A stretch of DNA of 64,000 nt from Actinoplanes sp. M2I2 (GTDB taxonomy: Bacteria; Actinomycetota; Actinomycetes; Mycobacteriales; Micromonosporaceae): contig NZ_JALPVJ010000008.1 of the NCBI RefSeq assembly GCF_023544445.1, forward strand, positions 310,001 to 374,000, written 5' to 3'. This document shows, piece by piece, positions 26,285 to 34,964 of this stretch. Every line of letters starts with the position of its first letter. The first letter of the stretch is position 1. The notes beneath the pieces are model-generated. The model saw only the letters and a program-made list of their open reading frames with translations. It was not told the DNA's origin and searched no databases. A program made the position numbers and the translations under genes.

Positions 26285-26624
26285 TGTCGTCGGCCCGGCG
26301 AGGTGGATCGTGGTGATGTCCTCGCCGCGCGCATCGCGGCCGGCCACCGGCGGCCTCCCTCCGGGAGCGTGGGCACCCGCACAAGGGCCAGCCACCTGGG
26401 AGGGTGCCCGAGACGCATCCGCGCCACCGCGACGGTGCCCAGAGCGTCTACCAGACCTCCTTCGTCTCCCACTTCGACGCCGAGCAGACCTCCATCGGCA
26501 TCATCTTCAGCGTCGCGATCGTGGTGCTCAGCCGGTCGGCGGCAGCCGGGTCGAGCGCAACGGCCCGCGTAAGCGGTCAGCCGGACGAACGAGGCGGTGG
26601 CGAGGTCGGATGTCGTCGCTGGGT
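26285..26624. other. Intergenic stretch without a convincing gene
   Basis: 340 bp. Several frames are open, but none has a ribosome site, a recognisable domain or consistent third-position GC bias. A plus-strand segment around 26450-26530 is hydrophobic in one frame (HFDAEQTSIGIIFSVAIVVLS) and could be the relic of a lost gene. This is not strong enough to call. Confidence 0.4.
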
Positions 26625-27293
26625 TCACGTGGCTCGGGTCTCGGTGGCGGGGTCCGGCTCCGGTGGTCGGTGCAGCAGGATCTCGGCGCCGACGGGGCGG
26701 TAACCGGCCGCCTGGAAGGCGCGGATGCTGCGGGCGTTCCCCGTGGCCTGCTGCGACCAGAGCACCTCGCCCGCGGGAATGAGGTGACGGGCGGCAAGAG
26801 CGAGCGCGCGACCCAGGCCACGCTCACGGGCCGGCTCGTCCACCTCGATCGACACCTCCCAGCGGCCCGCGACCCCGCGACCGACCGTGAGCAGGCCGCC
26901 CGGCGCCGACCAGGTGCGCACCGCGTCGCGGTGGGTCAGCGCCCGGCGTACGCGGGGGTGGTCTCGCTCCTGCTCGGTCAGCGGGAGCGGTGGTGGCCCG
27001 GCGAGCGCGGGCGCCACGGTGAGGAGATCGATCGTCTCGGTGGTGCGCCCGGTGCGGGTCATCAGCGCGGCCAGGAAGACCGGGTTCATGGTGGCCGCGA
27101 GGGGGTCGCAGTCGAGGCCGGCGATCGTGGCGTGGATCCACTCCGGGTCGTCGTCGAGAAAGATCACGGTGTGCGCGGTGAAGGCGAGCACACCGGCGTC
27201 ACGCTCGCTCGGCTGCGGCACCACCGTCGTGCGCCCGTCGGGCGGCGGGAACGCCCCGGCGGCGGCCGCTGCCAAAATCTTCGCCAACTTCAT
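26625..27293 (-). CDS. GNAT-family N-acetyltransferase
   Basis: 222 aa. The C-terminal half contains the acetyl-CoA-binding strand-loop EVSIEVDEPARERGLGRALALAA (about 145-167, in part ERGLGRAL) and the family-typical NARSIRAFQAAGYRPVG. The N-terminal half may be a substrate cap (HTVIFLDDDPEWIHATI). It probably acetylates a small molecule or antibiotic; the substrate is unknown. It is isolated, with repeat-rich DNA upstream. Confidence 0.82.
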   Translation of the reverse strand: MKLAKILAAAAAGAFPPPDGRTTVVPQPSERDAGVLAFTAHTVIFLDDDPEWIHATIAGLDCDPLAATMNPVFLAALMTRTGRTTETIDLLTVAPALAGPPPLPLTEQERDHPRVRRALTHRDAVRTWSAPGGLLTVGRGVAGRWEVSIEVDEPARERGLGRALALAARHLIPAGEVLWSQQATGNARSIRAFQAAGYRPVGAEILLHRPPEPDPATETRAT

Positions 27294-27903
27294 GCGTCGA
27301 TCCTCCGTCTACGCGGGGGTCCTTGGGCGCTGCAGGCCGCCGTTCCTGTGGATGAGTCGCGCGTGTGGACAACCCCTGCGGGCGAGGGCGCGTGCCGGCG
27401 TCAGCTGTGGCGGGTGGTGTGTAACGGTGGCGGCTGAGGCGGCGTGATGGCTGGGTATGTCGAATCGGTCCGGTGGGAGCTGGGGTGGCGTATCTGGGTC
27501 GGCTGAGGCGAGCTGATGGCCGGGTGTACCGGAGGCGGGTTGATGGCTGGGTGGGTCGGAATCGGTCCAGTGGGAGCTGAGGTGGCGTTTGTCCCTCGGC
27601 TGAGGCGCGGCGAAGGCTGGGTGCGCCGATGTTGGTGGGGTGCCGGCCGGGAGGAATGTGTCTGGGTCGGCTGAGGCGTGCGACGGCCGTGGCGCTGGCG
27701 GTCGCCGTATTAATCGGGTGATGGTGGCGGTCGGGTGTCGGCCGAGGCAGGTTGAGGGCGGGCTTGTTGGCGTCAGTTGGGCGTGGGTCTAGGCGGTGTG
27801 AGGGCGGCGCCGGTCGAGATCGAGGGGCCCGCGTCGATCAAGCGGGGCGGCGGCTGTTCCTGGGTGGTGGGCAGCCACGGCTCGGGCGTTGATGGCGGGA
27901 GGG
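27294..27903. repeat. G-rich intergenic region with imperfect tandem repeats
   Basis: 610 bp without a credible gene. CGGCTGAGGCG occurs at 27431, 27500, 27597 and 27668. A longer block (GATGGCTGGGT...AATCGGTCC...GTGGGAGCTG...GGTGGCG) occurs at 27446-27490 and again at 27542-27587, about 96 bp apart. Variants of GCTGGGT recur between. The strand asymmetry (G-rich top strand) runs through the whole region. No terminator or promoter stands out. Confidence 0.6.
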
Positions 27904-28257
27904 TCAGAGGGCGGCGCCGGCCGCGTGGCCCAGAGCGGCCGCGCCCAGGCCGACGGCCAGGCTGGCCAGCACGTACAGCATGGCGCGGAACCGCTCGCCG
28001 TTCTCGACGAGCGTCAGCGCCTCGAGGCTGAACGTCGAATAAGTCGTGAGGGCGCCACAGAATCCGGTTCCCAGCAGCGCCGTCATGTCCGCCGGGGTGG
28101 GCACGCCGATGAGGAATCCCAGCAGCGCCGACCCGGCCACGTTGACGACGAACGTGCCCACGGGGAACGTCCCGGCCTTTTTCTTGAGCGCCTGGTCGAT
28201 CAAATAGCGCAGCGGTGCCCCCACCGCGGCGCCGAGGGCGACCAGCAGCACGGTCAT
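27904..28257 (-). CDS. crcB: CrcB/Fluc fluoride channel subunit
   Basis: 117 aa with four hydrophobic helices. GAPLRYLID, GTFVVNVAGSALLGFL and GTGFCGALTTYSTFSLE match the CrcB signature, including the Asn of the pore and the TTYSTFS bend that binds the central Na+. Fluc proteins export F- as dual-topology dimers; actinobacteria often carry two different genes that form a heterodimer. The start ATG overlaps the upstream subunit gene by 4 bp. Confidence 0.95.
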   Translation of the reverse strand: MTVLLVALGAAVGAPLRYLIDQALKKKAGTFPVGTFVVNVAGSALLGFLIGVPTPADMTALLGTGFCGALTTYSTFSLEALTLVENGERFRAMLYVLASLAVGLGAAALGHAAGAAL

Positions 28258-28673
28258 CGCCGCACCCGAAAGCCCGCCCGCGAGCCCGCCCGCGAGCCCG
28301 CCCGCGAGTCCGGCCGCGAGCGCACCCTGGAGGCGAGGGAACTCCCAGCCCAGACTGCCGCCAACGCGGTCCCCACGGTGGCGATCAGATAGGCCCCGCC
28401 GATCACGCTCGGTGACACCACGACATCAGTCATCGCGGTCGAGAAGGTCGTATATCCGCCCAGGAGGCCGGTCGTCAGAAAAAGCCGCGTATGACGCCTA
28501 TCGCGCACAAGCACCGAAACAATGCCGATCAGGAAGCATCCAGACACGTTGATCACCCAGGTGGCCCAGGGAAAACCGCCCGGCGGGTGGGCCCAGAGGG
28601 CGCTCAAGCCGTAGCGGGTCAGCGCCCCTAGCGCCCCGCCGGCCGAGATCACGGCGAGTGCCCTGGCGTTCAC
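28254..28673 (-). CDS. crcB: CrcB/Fluc fluoride channel subunit with basic repeat tail
   Basis: 139 aa from GTG 28673. That start is chosen because TAGCCT sits 7 nt upstream and the protein then begins at the first helix; an upstream ATG at 28742 would add a 23-residue soluble leader. GALGALTRYG, TWVINVSGCFLIG and LGGYTTFSTAM are CrcB motifs. The C-terminus ends in a 12-bp DNA repeat giving SRAG-SRAG-SRAG and a net positive tail. It is co-transcribed with the second subunit. Confidence 0.92.
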   Translation of the reverse strand: MNARALAVISAGGALGALTRYGLSALWAHPPGGFPWATWVINVSGCFLIGIVSVLVRDRRHTRLFLTTGLLGGYTTFSTAMTDVVVSPSVIGGAYLIATVGTALAAVWAGSSLASRVRSRPDSRAGSRAGSRAGFRVRR

Positions 28674-28680
28674 GCTGATC

Positions 28681-28686
28681 AGGCTA
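28681..28686 (-). promoter_or_regulatory. -10 element TAGCCT of a probable leaderless promoter for the crcB pair
   Basis: On the minus strand TAGCCT is followed by 7 nt and GTG 28673. Confidence 0.55.
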
Positions 28687-29170
28687 CTCGGGCCGGTGAC
28701 CGGGGCAAACGTGGCGGCGTCGGTCCCGAGCGAACTGTCCACAGTGGGAGCGGTCGCCGGTCGGGGCGGCGTTACGGGATCGTTCTGGTGATGTGTGACA
28801 CAATGGTGGTCCCGGTGCGGCTTCAGAGACGGGGCCGCCGACGGGCCGTTTGCTGGTCAGCTGCCGACATTTCACCCATTCGGCTCGCCGTGACGACCGG
28901 GGAACGATTCCCTAACGGTCTGCGCGGAACTTAACCTTGAGTGGTACCTTTCGGCGTCCGACTTTGCAGGTCTGGAAAGACCTGGCGATATCGCGCGCCC
29001 GAGTGGCACTGATGCCGAGTGACACGGGATGAGTGACACGGGATGGCAGCGCACCAGCAGCCGGCGATGGACGAGGGAATGCAGCACGTCAACAATCACA
29101 CCGGTCACGTCCACCCGCCGGCCCGTCAGCACAAGCTGGGTCGGCCCGCTTTCACAGAGAGGGTGAAGTG
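28687..29170. other. Intergenic region upstream of the large methyltransferase-like gene
   Basis: 484 bp without a credible gene. It is less GC-rich around 28780-28960. It contains a perfect 14-bp tandem duplication, GAGTGACACGGGAT at 29017-29030 and 29031-29044. Promoters of both flanking operons should lie here. Apart from the crcB -10, no box could be placed with confidence. Confidence 0.5.
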
Positions 29171-31018
29171 ATGTCGGAACGCTCCGCTGCCCTGCTTCCC
29201 GATCAGGGTACGGACTTCGCTGCCGCGCTCACCGCCCCGCCGGTCAACAACCTGCGGCGCATCGGCGGCGAGATGTTCAACTGGAGCGACCGCGACCCGC
29301 AGCGCAGTGAGGCGCTGCCGCGCGGCGCCGTCCTTCGCCACCTGATCGGGCGGTATGCCGGTCCCGGTCGCACGGTCCTGGTCGCCGGCCCGCACGCCGA
29401 CGAGGTCGTCGTCGCCCTGGCCGACAGCGGCGCCTCGGTGACCTGGCTGCTCCGCTCGCTGGTCGACGCCGAGGACGCTGCCCGCAACCACTCGCAGGTC
29501 ACCGTCCTGTCCGGTGCCGCGGTCAAGCTCGACGCCGGCGAGAGGTTCGACCTGGTGGTCGCGGCCGACGGGGTCGAGCGGCTGAACTCCTCCGAGGGTG
29601 AGCAGGTTTCCCCGGCGCACCTGATCGACCGGCTCGCCGAGGCCGTCCGCCCCGACGGCGTCCTGCTGCTGGTGCACGATAACCACCTCGGGGTGCACCA
29701 CACGGTCCGCCTCGAGCCCGGCGCCCGTGAGCGCCTCGACTCGGACTGGTATTCGCCCGAGGACGAGCACGACCCGCAGCGGCCGGCCTCCCAGGAGCAG
29801 CTCGCCGCCCGGCTCGCCGAGTCCGGCCTGACCGTCGGCGCGTCGTACGCGGTGTTCCCCGACCCGTCCGTCCCGACCGTGCTGGTCGGCGACGGGCTTC
29901 TCGACCAGGTCTCCTCGCCCCTGCGGCCCCGGCTCGGCACCGCGCTGTCCCAGGCGTTCACCGCGGCCTACCGTGGCCGTCCGGTGCTCAGCGACCCGCG
30001 CCGCCTGGTCGGCCGGGCCCTGCGGGCCGGCGCCGAGTCCGCGCTGGCCCCGGCCTGGCTCGTCATCGCCCGGGCCGGTGCCACGTCCGGCATCGATCGC
30101 CACGAGCTGCTCGTCGGCGACCCGAGCGGCACCTTCGCGTACGAGGTCTCCTCGGTGGCCGGCGACGTGCGCACCACCGTCCTGGAGCCGCTCTCCGGTC
30201 CGCTCGAGCGGGCCGGCCTGCGCCGCGTCAGCGACCCCTCCGCCCCCGGCGCCGACGCGGGCTACGTGGTCGAGGAGCGTCTGCTGCACCTGGCGGCCAC
30301 CAACGACCTGCGGGGCCTGCGCGTCGAGCTGGCCCAGTACGACTCCTGGCTGCGCGCCCAGGCCCAGGACGGCCTGCTGGCCGGCCCGGTGGCGCTGGCC
30401 GGCCTGGCCGACGTCTTCGTCACCGAGCAGGGCCCGTCGCTGCTGCCGACCCGCTGGGAGCCGATCGAGCCCGTGTCGGTCGAGACGGCCGAGGTCCGCG
30501 CGGTCTGGCAGTTCGCCGTGCAGCTGATCACCTCGGGTCAGCCGCACCCGTGGCAGATCACGTCGAGCGCGGTCGACCTGACCGCGATCATGCTCGGCAT
30601 GGTCGGCCGCGGTGTCGACGCCGACCGGGTACGCGCGGCGGTCGAGCTGCACGTTCAGCTCGAGGCGGCCGACTTCGACCTGAGCCTGGCCGACCAGCAC
30701 GACCGGCGGCTCCAGCTGCTGGCCGTCACGCCCGGCACGGCTTCGGTCGACGTCCCCGGGTTCCGCGAGCTCACCGAGGCGCTGTGGCGCCAGCGGTACG
30801 AGGCGAGCCATCTGCTGGCGATGATGGACTGGACCGAGCAGATGATCAAGTCTCGCGACCTCGCGGTCAGCAAGATGGACTGGGAAGTGCAGTTCTACAA
30901 GAAGACCTGGCCCGGCCGGGTCCTCATGGTCGCCCGCAGCGGTTACCGGGTGATCATGCGCGACGGCCGCAAGTTCATGCGCTCCCGGCGGGCCCGCAAG
31001 AACGCCACCAAGGCCTAG
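29171..31018 (+). CDS. Large methyltransferase-like protein, paralogue of the 10364-11872 gene
   Basis: 615 aa from ATG 29171, with GAGGG nine nt upstream. The methyltransferase-like core appears as VLVAGPHADEVVVALADSG (in part), FDLVVAADGVERL and VRPDGVLLLVHDNHLG. The blocks VLSDPRRLVGRALRAG and LAPAWLVIARAG, the HPWQITSSAVDLTAI stretch and a basic C-terminus (MVARSGYRVIMRDGRKFMRSRR) recur in the same order in the 502-aa paralogue. The family is not one I can name. It lies convergent to pseI, so both copies sit beside Pse genes. A role in modifying the glycan or the glycosylated protein is inferred from this alone. Confidence 0.75.
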   Translation: MSERSAALLPDQGTDFAAALTAPPVNNLRRIGGEMFNWSDRDPQRSEALPRGAVLRHLIGRYAGPGRTVLVAGPHADEVVVALADSGASVTWLLRSLVDAEDAARNHSQVTVLSGAAVKLDAGERFDLVVAADGVERLNSSEGEQVSPAHLIDRLAEAVRPDGVLLLVHDNHLGVHHTVRLEPGARERLDSDWYSPEDEHDPQRPASQEQLAARLAESGLTVGASYAVFPDPSVPTVLVGDGLLDQVSSPLRPRLGTALSQAFTAAYRGRPVLSDPRRLVGRALRAGAESALAPAWLVIARAGATSGIDRHELLVGDPSGTFAYEVSSVAGDVRTTVLEPLSGPLERAGLRRVSDPSAPGADAGYVVEERLLHLAATNDLRGLRVELAQYDSWLRAQAQDGLLAGPVALAGLADVFVTEQGPSLLPTRWEPIEPVSVETAEVRAVWQFAVQLITSGQPHPWQITSSAVDLTAIMLGMVGRGVDADRVRAAVELHVQLEAADFDLSLADQHDRRLQLLAVTPGTASVDVPGFRELTEALWRQRYEASHLLAMMDWTEQMIKSRDLAVSKMDWEVQFYKKTWPGRVLMVARSGYRVIMRDGRKFMRSRRARKNATKA

Positions 31019-31028
31019 GTGTTCATAC

Positions 31029-31060
31029 GAGAAGGGGGCCCCGGCCGGGGCCCCCTTCTC
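31029..31060. terminator. Perfect 32-bp palindrome, bidirectional terminator
   Basis: Arms of 14 bp flank a self-complementary GGCC centre, with GAGAAGGGGGCCCC on the left. It lies between two converging genes (stops at 31018 and 31072) and can terminate both. The A/T-flanked C/T tracts at the arm ends give a short T-rich exit on each strand. Confidence 0.8.
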
Positions 31061-31071
31061 CGTGTCTCAGA

Positions 31072-32100
31072 TCAGATCAGTTCCCAGGTCAGCGGCGTGC
31101 CCTTCGCGGCGTCCGCGACGAAGGTGCGGCCGAGGACCAGGCCGATCGCGTCGGGCTCCAGCCCGCCGGTCGGGCGGATCGACCGGACGTTCTCGGGCGT
31201 GACCCGGTCGCCCGCCTTGACGTCGGCCACCACGTAGAGCGAGCGGCGGAACCGCAGCCCCTCCTTCTCGGCCTCGGTCGGGCCGATGTGCGTGGTGCCC
31301 AGGGCCTGCCAGGCCCGCTCCGACTCGATGCGCATGGCCTTGAGCTCGGCCGGCTCGAGCGAGAAGGCCGAGTCGACGCCACCGTCCGCCCGGTCCAGCG
31401 TCACGTGCTTCTCGATCAGGCAGGCGCCGAAGGCCACCGAGGCGATCGGCACGCCGATGCCGTGCGTGTGGTCGCTGAGGCCGATCGGCAGCTCGAGCAT
31501 CTGGGCCAGCACCGGGATGCGGCGCAGGTTGGTGTATTCGGGCGGGGCCGGGTACGAAGCGGTGCAGCTCAGCACGGTGATGTCGGTGGCGCCGACGCCC
31601 TTGGCCGCCTCGACCGCGGCGGCGATCTCCTTCACCGAGGCCATGCCGGTGGAGATGATGATCGGCTTGCCCGTGCTCGCCGCGAGGCGGATCAGCGGCA
31701 GGTCGGTGATCTCGGACGACGCGATCTTGTACAGCGAGGCGTCGAGCTTCTCGAGGAGCTCGACCGCCGTACGGTCGAAGGGGCTCGAGAACGGCGTGAT
31801 GCCTCGCTCGCGGGCCCGCTCGAAGATCGGCTGGTGCCAGTCCCACGGCGTGTGCGCGCGCTCGTACAGGTCGTACAGGTAGGCCTCGGACCACAGCTCG
31901 TGGCCCTTCGAGATCTGGAAGCGCGGGTGCTTCACGTCCACGGTCATGGTGTCGGCCGTGTACGTCTGGATCTTGATCGCGTCCGCGCCGGCGTCCGCCG
32001 CCGCGTCGACCAGCGCGAGTGCCCGGTCGAGAGAGCCGTTGTGGTTCCCGGACATCTCCGCGACGATGTACGGCCGCTTGTCGGGCCCGAACTTAGTCAT
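31072..32100 (-). CDS. pseI: PseI-like pseudaminic acid synthase
   Basis: 342 aa from ATG 32100. It is a NeuB-family TIM barrel (AEMSGNHNGSLDRAL, IKIQTYTADTMT, YKIASSEITDLPLI, LSDHTHGIG, IEKHVTLDR) with a C-terminal antifreeze/SAF domain (RFRRSLYVVADVKAGD, in part). These residues are typical of PseI, which condenses phosphoenolpyruvate with the PseG product. The start overlaps the pseH stop by one base (TAATG). It completes the pathway begun at 8.6-14.8 kb, 16 kb away. Confidence 0.94.
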   Translation of the reverse strand: MTKFGPDKRPYIVAEMSGNHNGSLDRALALVDAAADAGADAIKIQTYTADTMTVDVKHPRFQISKGHELWSEAYLYDLYERAHTPWDWHQPIFERARERGITPFSSPFDRTAVELLEKLDASLYKIASSEITDLPLIRLAASTGKPIIISTGMASVKEIAAAVEAAKGVGATDITVLSCTASYPAPPEYTNLRRIPVLAQMLELPIGLSDHTHGIGVPIASVAFGACLIEKHVTLDRADGGVDSAFSLEPAELKAMRIESERAWQALGTTHIGPTEAEKEGLRFRRSLYVVADVKAGDRVTPENVRSIRPTGGLEPDAIGLVLGRTFVADAAKGTPLTWELI

Positions 32101-32552
32101 TACTTCCCTCTCTCCGTCCAGACGACAGTCTTCATCTCGCCGTCCACGAGCCGTTCGTAGCGCCGCGTCTCCTTGAAGCCGAAACGCCGGTGGAGCGCCA
32201 GCACCTGCTTGTTGTCGGCGAGCGTCTCGCCACCGAGCGTCTCCAGGCCCAGTGTGCCGAACGCGTAGTCCACCGCTTCCTTCTCGAGGCGCATCCACGC
32301 CGCGAGCAGCCGGTCACCCAGACCGGCCGAGTCGAGGTAGAACGACCAGGTGTTCCCGTCGAAGATCACGACGCCGGCGGGTGTGCCCCGATCGTCCTCG
32401 TAGATCAACACATCACGCCAACGCTTTTCCCACCACCTCGCGTGCTCCTCGGGCTTGATCTCGTGCGTGGTCAGGCTCACGGCACGCACCGACTCGTGGT
32501 TGCGCCAGGGCAGGATCAGATCCCGTTCGGCGTAGGTCGCAGGTCGCAGCAC
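32100..32552 (-). CDS. pseH: PseH-like GNAT acetyltransferase
   Basis: 150 aa from GTG 32552. GNAT fold with RPATYAERDLILPWRNHESVR at the start (in part: LPWRNHESVR), a pattern shared with PseH/FlmH, and ADNKQVLALHRRFGFKE at the acetyl-CoA end. PseH acetylates the 4-amino group made by PseC, the step needed before PseG. It is coupled to pseI. The leaderless promoter upstream drives this two-gene operon. Confidence 0.88.
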   Translation of the reverse strand: MLRPATYAERDLILPWRNHESVRAVSLTTHEIKPEEHARWWEKRWRDVLIYEDDRGTPAGVVIFDGNTWSFYLDSAGLGDRLLAAWMRLEKEAVDYAFGTLGLETLGGETLADNKQVLALHRRFGFKETRRYERLVDGEMKTVVWTERGK

Positions 32553-32558
32553 AGTGTC

Positions 32559-32564
32559 AAAGTA
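32559..32564 (-). promoter_or_regulatory. -10 element of a probable leaderless pseH-pseI promoter
   Basis: On the minus strand TACTTT is followed by 6 nt and GTG 32552, with no ribosome site. Confidence 0.5.
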
Positions 32565-32675
32565 TGGCCGCCCCGCGAGCGTTCCCGTCGGGGACCTGGG
32601 TCACAGCGCAATTCCTCACCCTCGGGCCCGCGTGGCCGATGGATCCGGCACATCCCCCTGCGAGAGGTGAACCGG

Positions 32676-34922
32676 ATGGGCGTGCTCAGTAGTCGGCCGG
32701 GCCGGCCACTACTAGTGTCCGGGGCATTGCTGCTCGTCACGATCGTCATGGTGGCGGTCAACGCGATCGAGCCGGTGATTCCCTGGGCGCTCCTCTGGCT
32801 GCCCGGCATCCTCGGGGCGGCGGTGCTGGCCGTCGACAGCGTCCGGACCGCCCGAGCCGAACACCTCCCTCCGGCGGTCCGGCAGTTCTGGCGCCGGATA
32901 GCCGTGATCTGTCTGCCGGTGGGGCTCGGCAACGCCGCGCAGGCCTACCACGCGCTCACCGTGCCCGACCCCCGGTACGCCGCGGCCGGCGCCGGCCAGA
33001 TCGCCCTGCAGGGCGTCGCCGTCGTGCTCGTCATGTACACCCTCCTGCGCCTGCCGTTCGGTCAGCAGACTCGCGGCGAGCTGTTCCGCGTGGTGCTCGA
33101 CGCCGGCACCGTCATGCTCGCCTGCGCCGTCTTCCTGTGGCACTTCGCCGGCCGGTACGCGCTGGAGGACGGCGACCCCCGCATGCTGTTCACCTCGCTG
33201 GCCTTGAGCATCCTGGCGCTGCTCGCGGTCTTCGCGGTCGCCAAGTTCCTGCTGACCAGTCAGAACCACATGGACGCCGGGGCCCTCCGGATGATCGGCA
33301 TCGCGGTGGCGATCGGCGCGGTCGGGCCGGCGCTGCGCCCGGTCTTCGAGCCGCTCGACCCGAACCTCTTCCCGGACATGATCGACCTGCCTGCTCTCTA
33401 CTTCTGCGCCGCGCTCGCCACCCACCGCCAGCGAGCCGCGCAGACCGGCCCCCGCCGCGGCGCCAAGCCGGTCCGCCGGCGCCCGTTCAGCTTCCTGCCC
33501 TACCTGGCCGTCGCCGTGGTCGACGCGCTGCTGCTCACCGTCACCTGGCGGGACGACAACGCCGACCGCCGGATCGTCGTGGTCGGCGCCGTGCTGCTCA
33601 CCGCGGTCGTCGTGCTCCGCCAGATCACCGCGTTCCAGGACAACGGCCGGCTGCTGCTCCGGCTCGACCACAACGCCACCCACGACGCGCTCACCCAGCT
33701 GCCCAACCGGGTGCTCTTCCACGAGCGCCTGCGGCGGGCCCTGGGCTCGCCGGTCGGCCGGCCGGTCGCCGTCGCGCTGATCGACCTGGACGACTTCAAG
33801 GAGGTCAACGACACGCTCGGCCACGAGGTGGGCGACCAGCTGCTGATCGCGGTCGCCCAGCGGCTGGCCGGCTGCCTGCGGGCCGAGGACACCGTGGCCC
33901 GGCTGGGCGGCGACGAGTTCGTCGTGGTGATCGACGGGGCCGATCCGGCCGCTGCCGACCTGGCCGCCCAGCGCATGATCGACTCGCTGCGGGCGCCGGT
34001 GCTGACCGATGGGCACGAACTGCCGATCCGCGCCAGCATCGGCATCGCCGACGGCCGCGCCGGCGACGACGCGAGTGTGCTGCTGCGGCGGGCCGACATC
34101 GCCATGTACGCCGCGAAGGCGCTGCCCGGCACCGCGGCGCTGCACTACGAGGCCGACATGGCCGCGACGTCGGTGGGCGCCGAACTGCAGGACGCGATCC
34201 GCGACGACCAGCTGTTCCTGCTCTACCAGCCGATCGTCACGCTCGACGAGCACCGCCGGGTGCTGGGCGCCGAGGCCCTCGTGCGCTGGAACCACCCGGT
34301 GCACGGACTGCTCGCCCCGGACGCGTTCCTGCCGCTCGCCGAACGGACGGGTCTGATCGTCCCGCTCGGCCGCTGGGTGCTGCGCGCCTCGCTGCGCCAG
34401 CTCGCCGACTGGCCCGCCGGCACCGCGCTCAACATCAACATCTCGGCGCGCGACCTGCGGGAAGCCGACTTCGCCCCGGCCCTGGCGGCCCTTCTCGACG
34501 AGTACGGGGTGGCCGCCTCACAGATCACCCTGGAGATCACCGAGTCGATGCCGGTGGAGCCGGGGGAGTCGCTCACGGTGCTGAACGAGCTGCGGGCGCT
34601 CGGCGTCAAGCTGGCCCTCGACGACTTCGGCACCGGCAGCTCCCCGTTCAGCCTGTTGCACGACGTGCCGGTCGACGAGGTCAAACTCGACCGCTCGTTC
34701 ACCCAGGCCGACCCCGACGGCCGCGTGTCGGTCGCCGCGGGCCTCGCGCATCTCGCCGAGGCGCTGCACCTGCACGCCGTGGCCGAGGGCGTCGAGACCC
34801 AGCAGCAGGCCGAACGGCTGCGCGAACTGGGCTATCAGGCGGCCCAGGGGTTCCATTTCGCCCGCCCGATGTCCGCCGCCGACTTCGAGGCGCTCCTGCC
34901 CGCCGAGGCCCCCGCCGCCTGA
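32676..34922 (+). CDS. Membrane GGDEF-EAL cyclic-di-GMP enzyme
   Basis: 748 aa from ATG 32676 with GAGAGGTG six nt upstream; upstream in-frame sequence is the pseH shadow. Eight to nine hydrophobic helices (about 12-315) form a sensor region. The GGDEF domain keeps LGGDEF and an I-site RxxD (RAED) five residues before it, so both cyclase activity and feedback inhibition are plausible. The EAL domain has AEALVRWNH, NINIS, ITLEITES, DDFGTG, VKLDRSF and EGVET, all the usual metal and substrate residues. It may raise or lower c-di-GMP. Position next to pseHI suggests a link to motility or surface glycan control, by context only. Confidence 0.93.
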   Translation: MGVLSSRPGRPLLVSGALLLVTIVMVAVNAIEPVIPWALLWLPGILGAAVLAVDSVRTARAEHLPPAVRQFWRRIAVICLPVGLGNAAQAYHALTVPDPRYAAAGAGQIALQGVAVVLVMYTLLRLPFGQQTRGELFRVVLDAGTVMLACAVFLWHFAGRYALEDGDPRMLFTSLALSILALLAVFAVAKFLLTSQNHMDAGALRMIGIAVAIGAVGPALRPVFEPLDPNLFPDMIDLPALYFCAALATHRQRAAQTGPRRGAKPVRRRPFSFLPYLAVAVVDALLLTVTWRDDNADRRIVVVGAVLLTAVVVLRQITAFQDNGRLLLRLDHNATHDALTQLPNRVLFHERLRRALGSPVGRPVAVALIDLDDFKEVNDTLGHEVGDQLLIAVAQRLAGCLRAEDTVARLGGDEFVVVIDGADPAAADLAAQRMIDSLRAPVLTDGHELPIRASIGIADGRAGDDASVLLRRADIAMYAAKALPGTAALHYEADMAATSVGAELQDAIRDDQLFLLYQPIVTLDEHRRVLGAEALVRWNHPVHGLLAPDAFLPLAERTGLIVPLGRWVLRASLRQLADWPAGTALNINISARDLREADFAPALAALLDEYGVAASQITLEITESMPVEPGESLTVLNELRALGVKLALDDFGTGSSPFSLLHDVPVDEVKLDRSFTQADPDGRVSVAAGLAHLAEALHLHAVAEGVETQQQAERLRELGYQAAQGFHFARPMSAADFEALLPAEAPAA

Positions 34923-34952
34923 AGCGTGCTGCTCTCGCCGGACTTCCCGCCT

Positions 34953-34958
34953 TAGGGT
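34953..34958 (+). promoter_or_regulatory. -10 element TAGGGT of a probable leaderless promoter
   Basis: TAGGGT, 6 nt, then ATG 34965, in the 42-bp gap after the GGDEF-EAL gene. Confidence 0.55.
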
Positions 34959-34964
34959 CGGATC

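Noticed and set aside
26450..26530. Hydrophobic plus-strand segment after the MmpL gene as a possible gene relic
   Set aside because: Too short and no matching family; other frames are equally plausible.
27294..27903. CRISPR array
   Set aside because: Repeats are imperfect, unevenly spaced and lack unique spacers of constant length.
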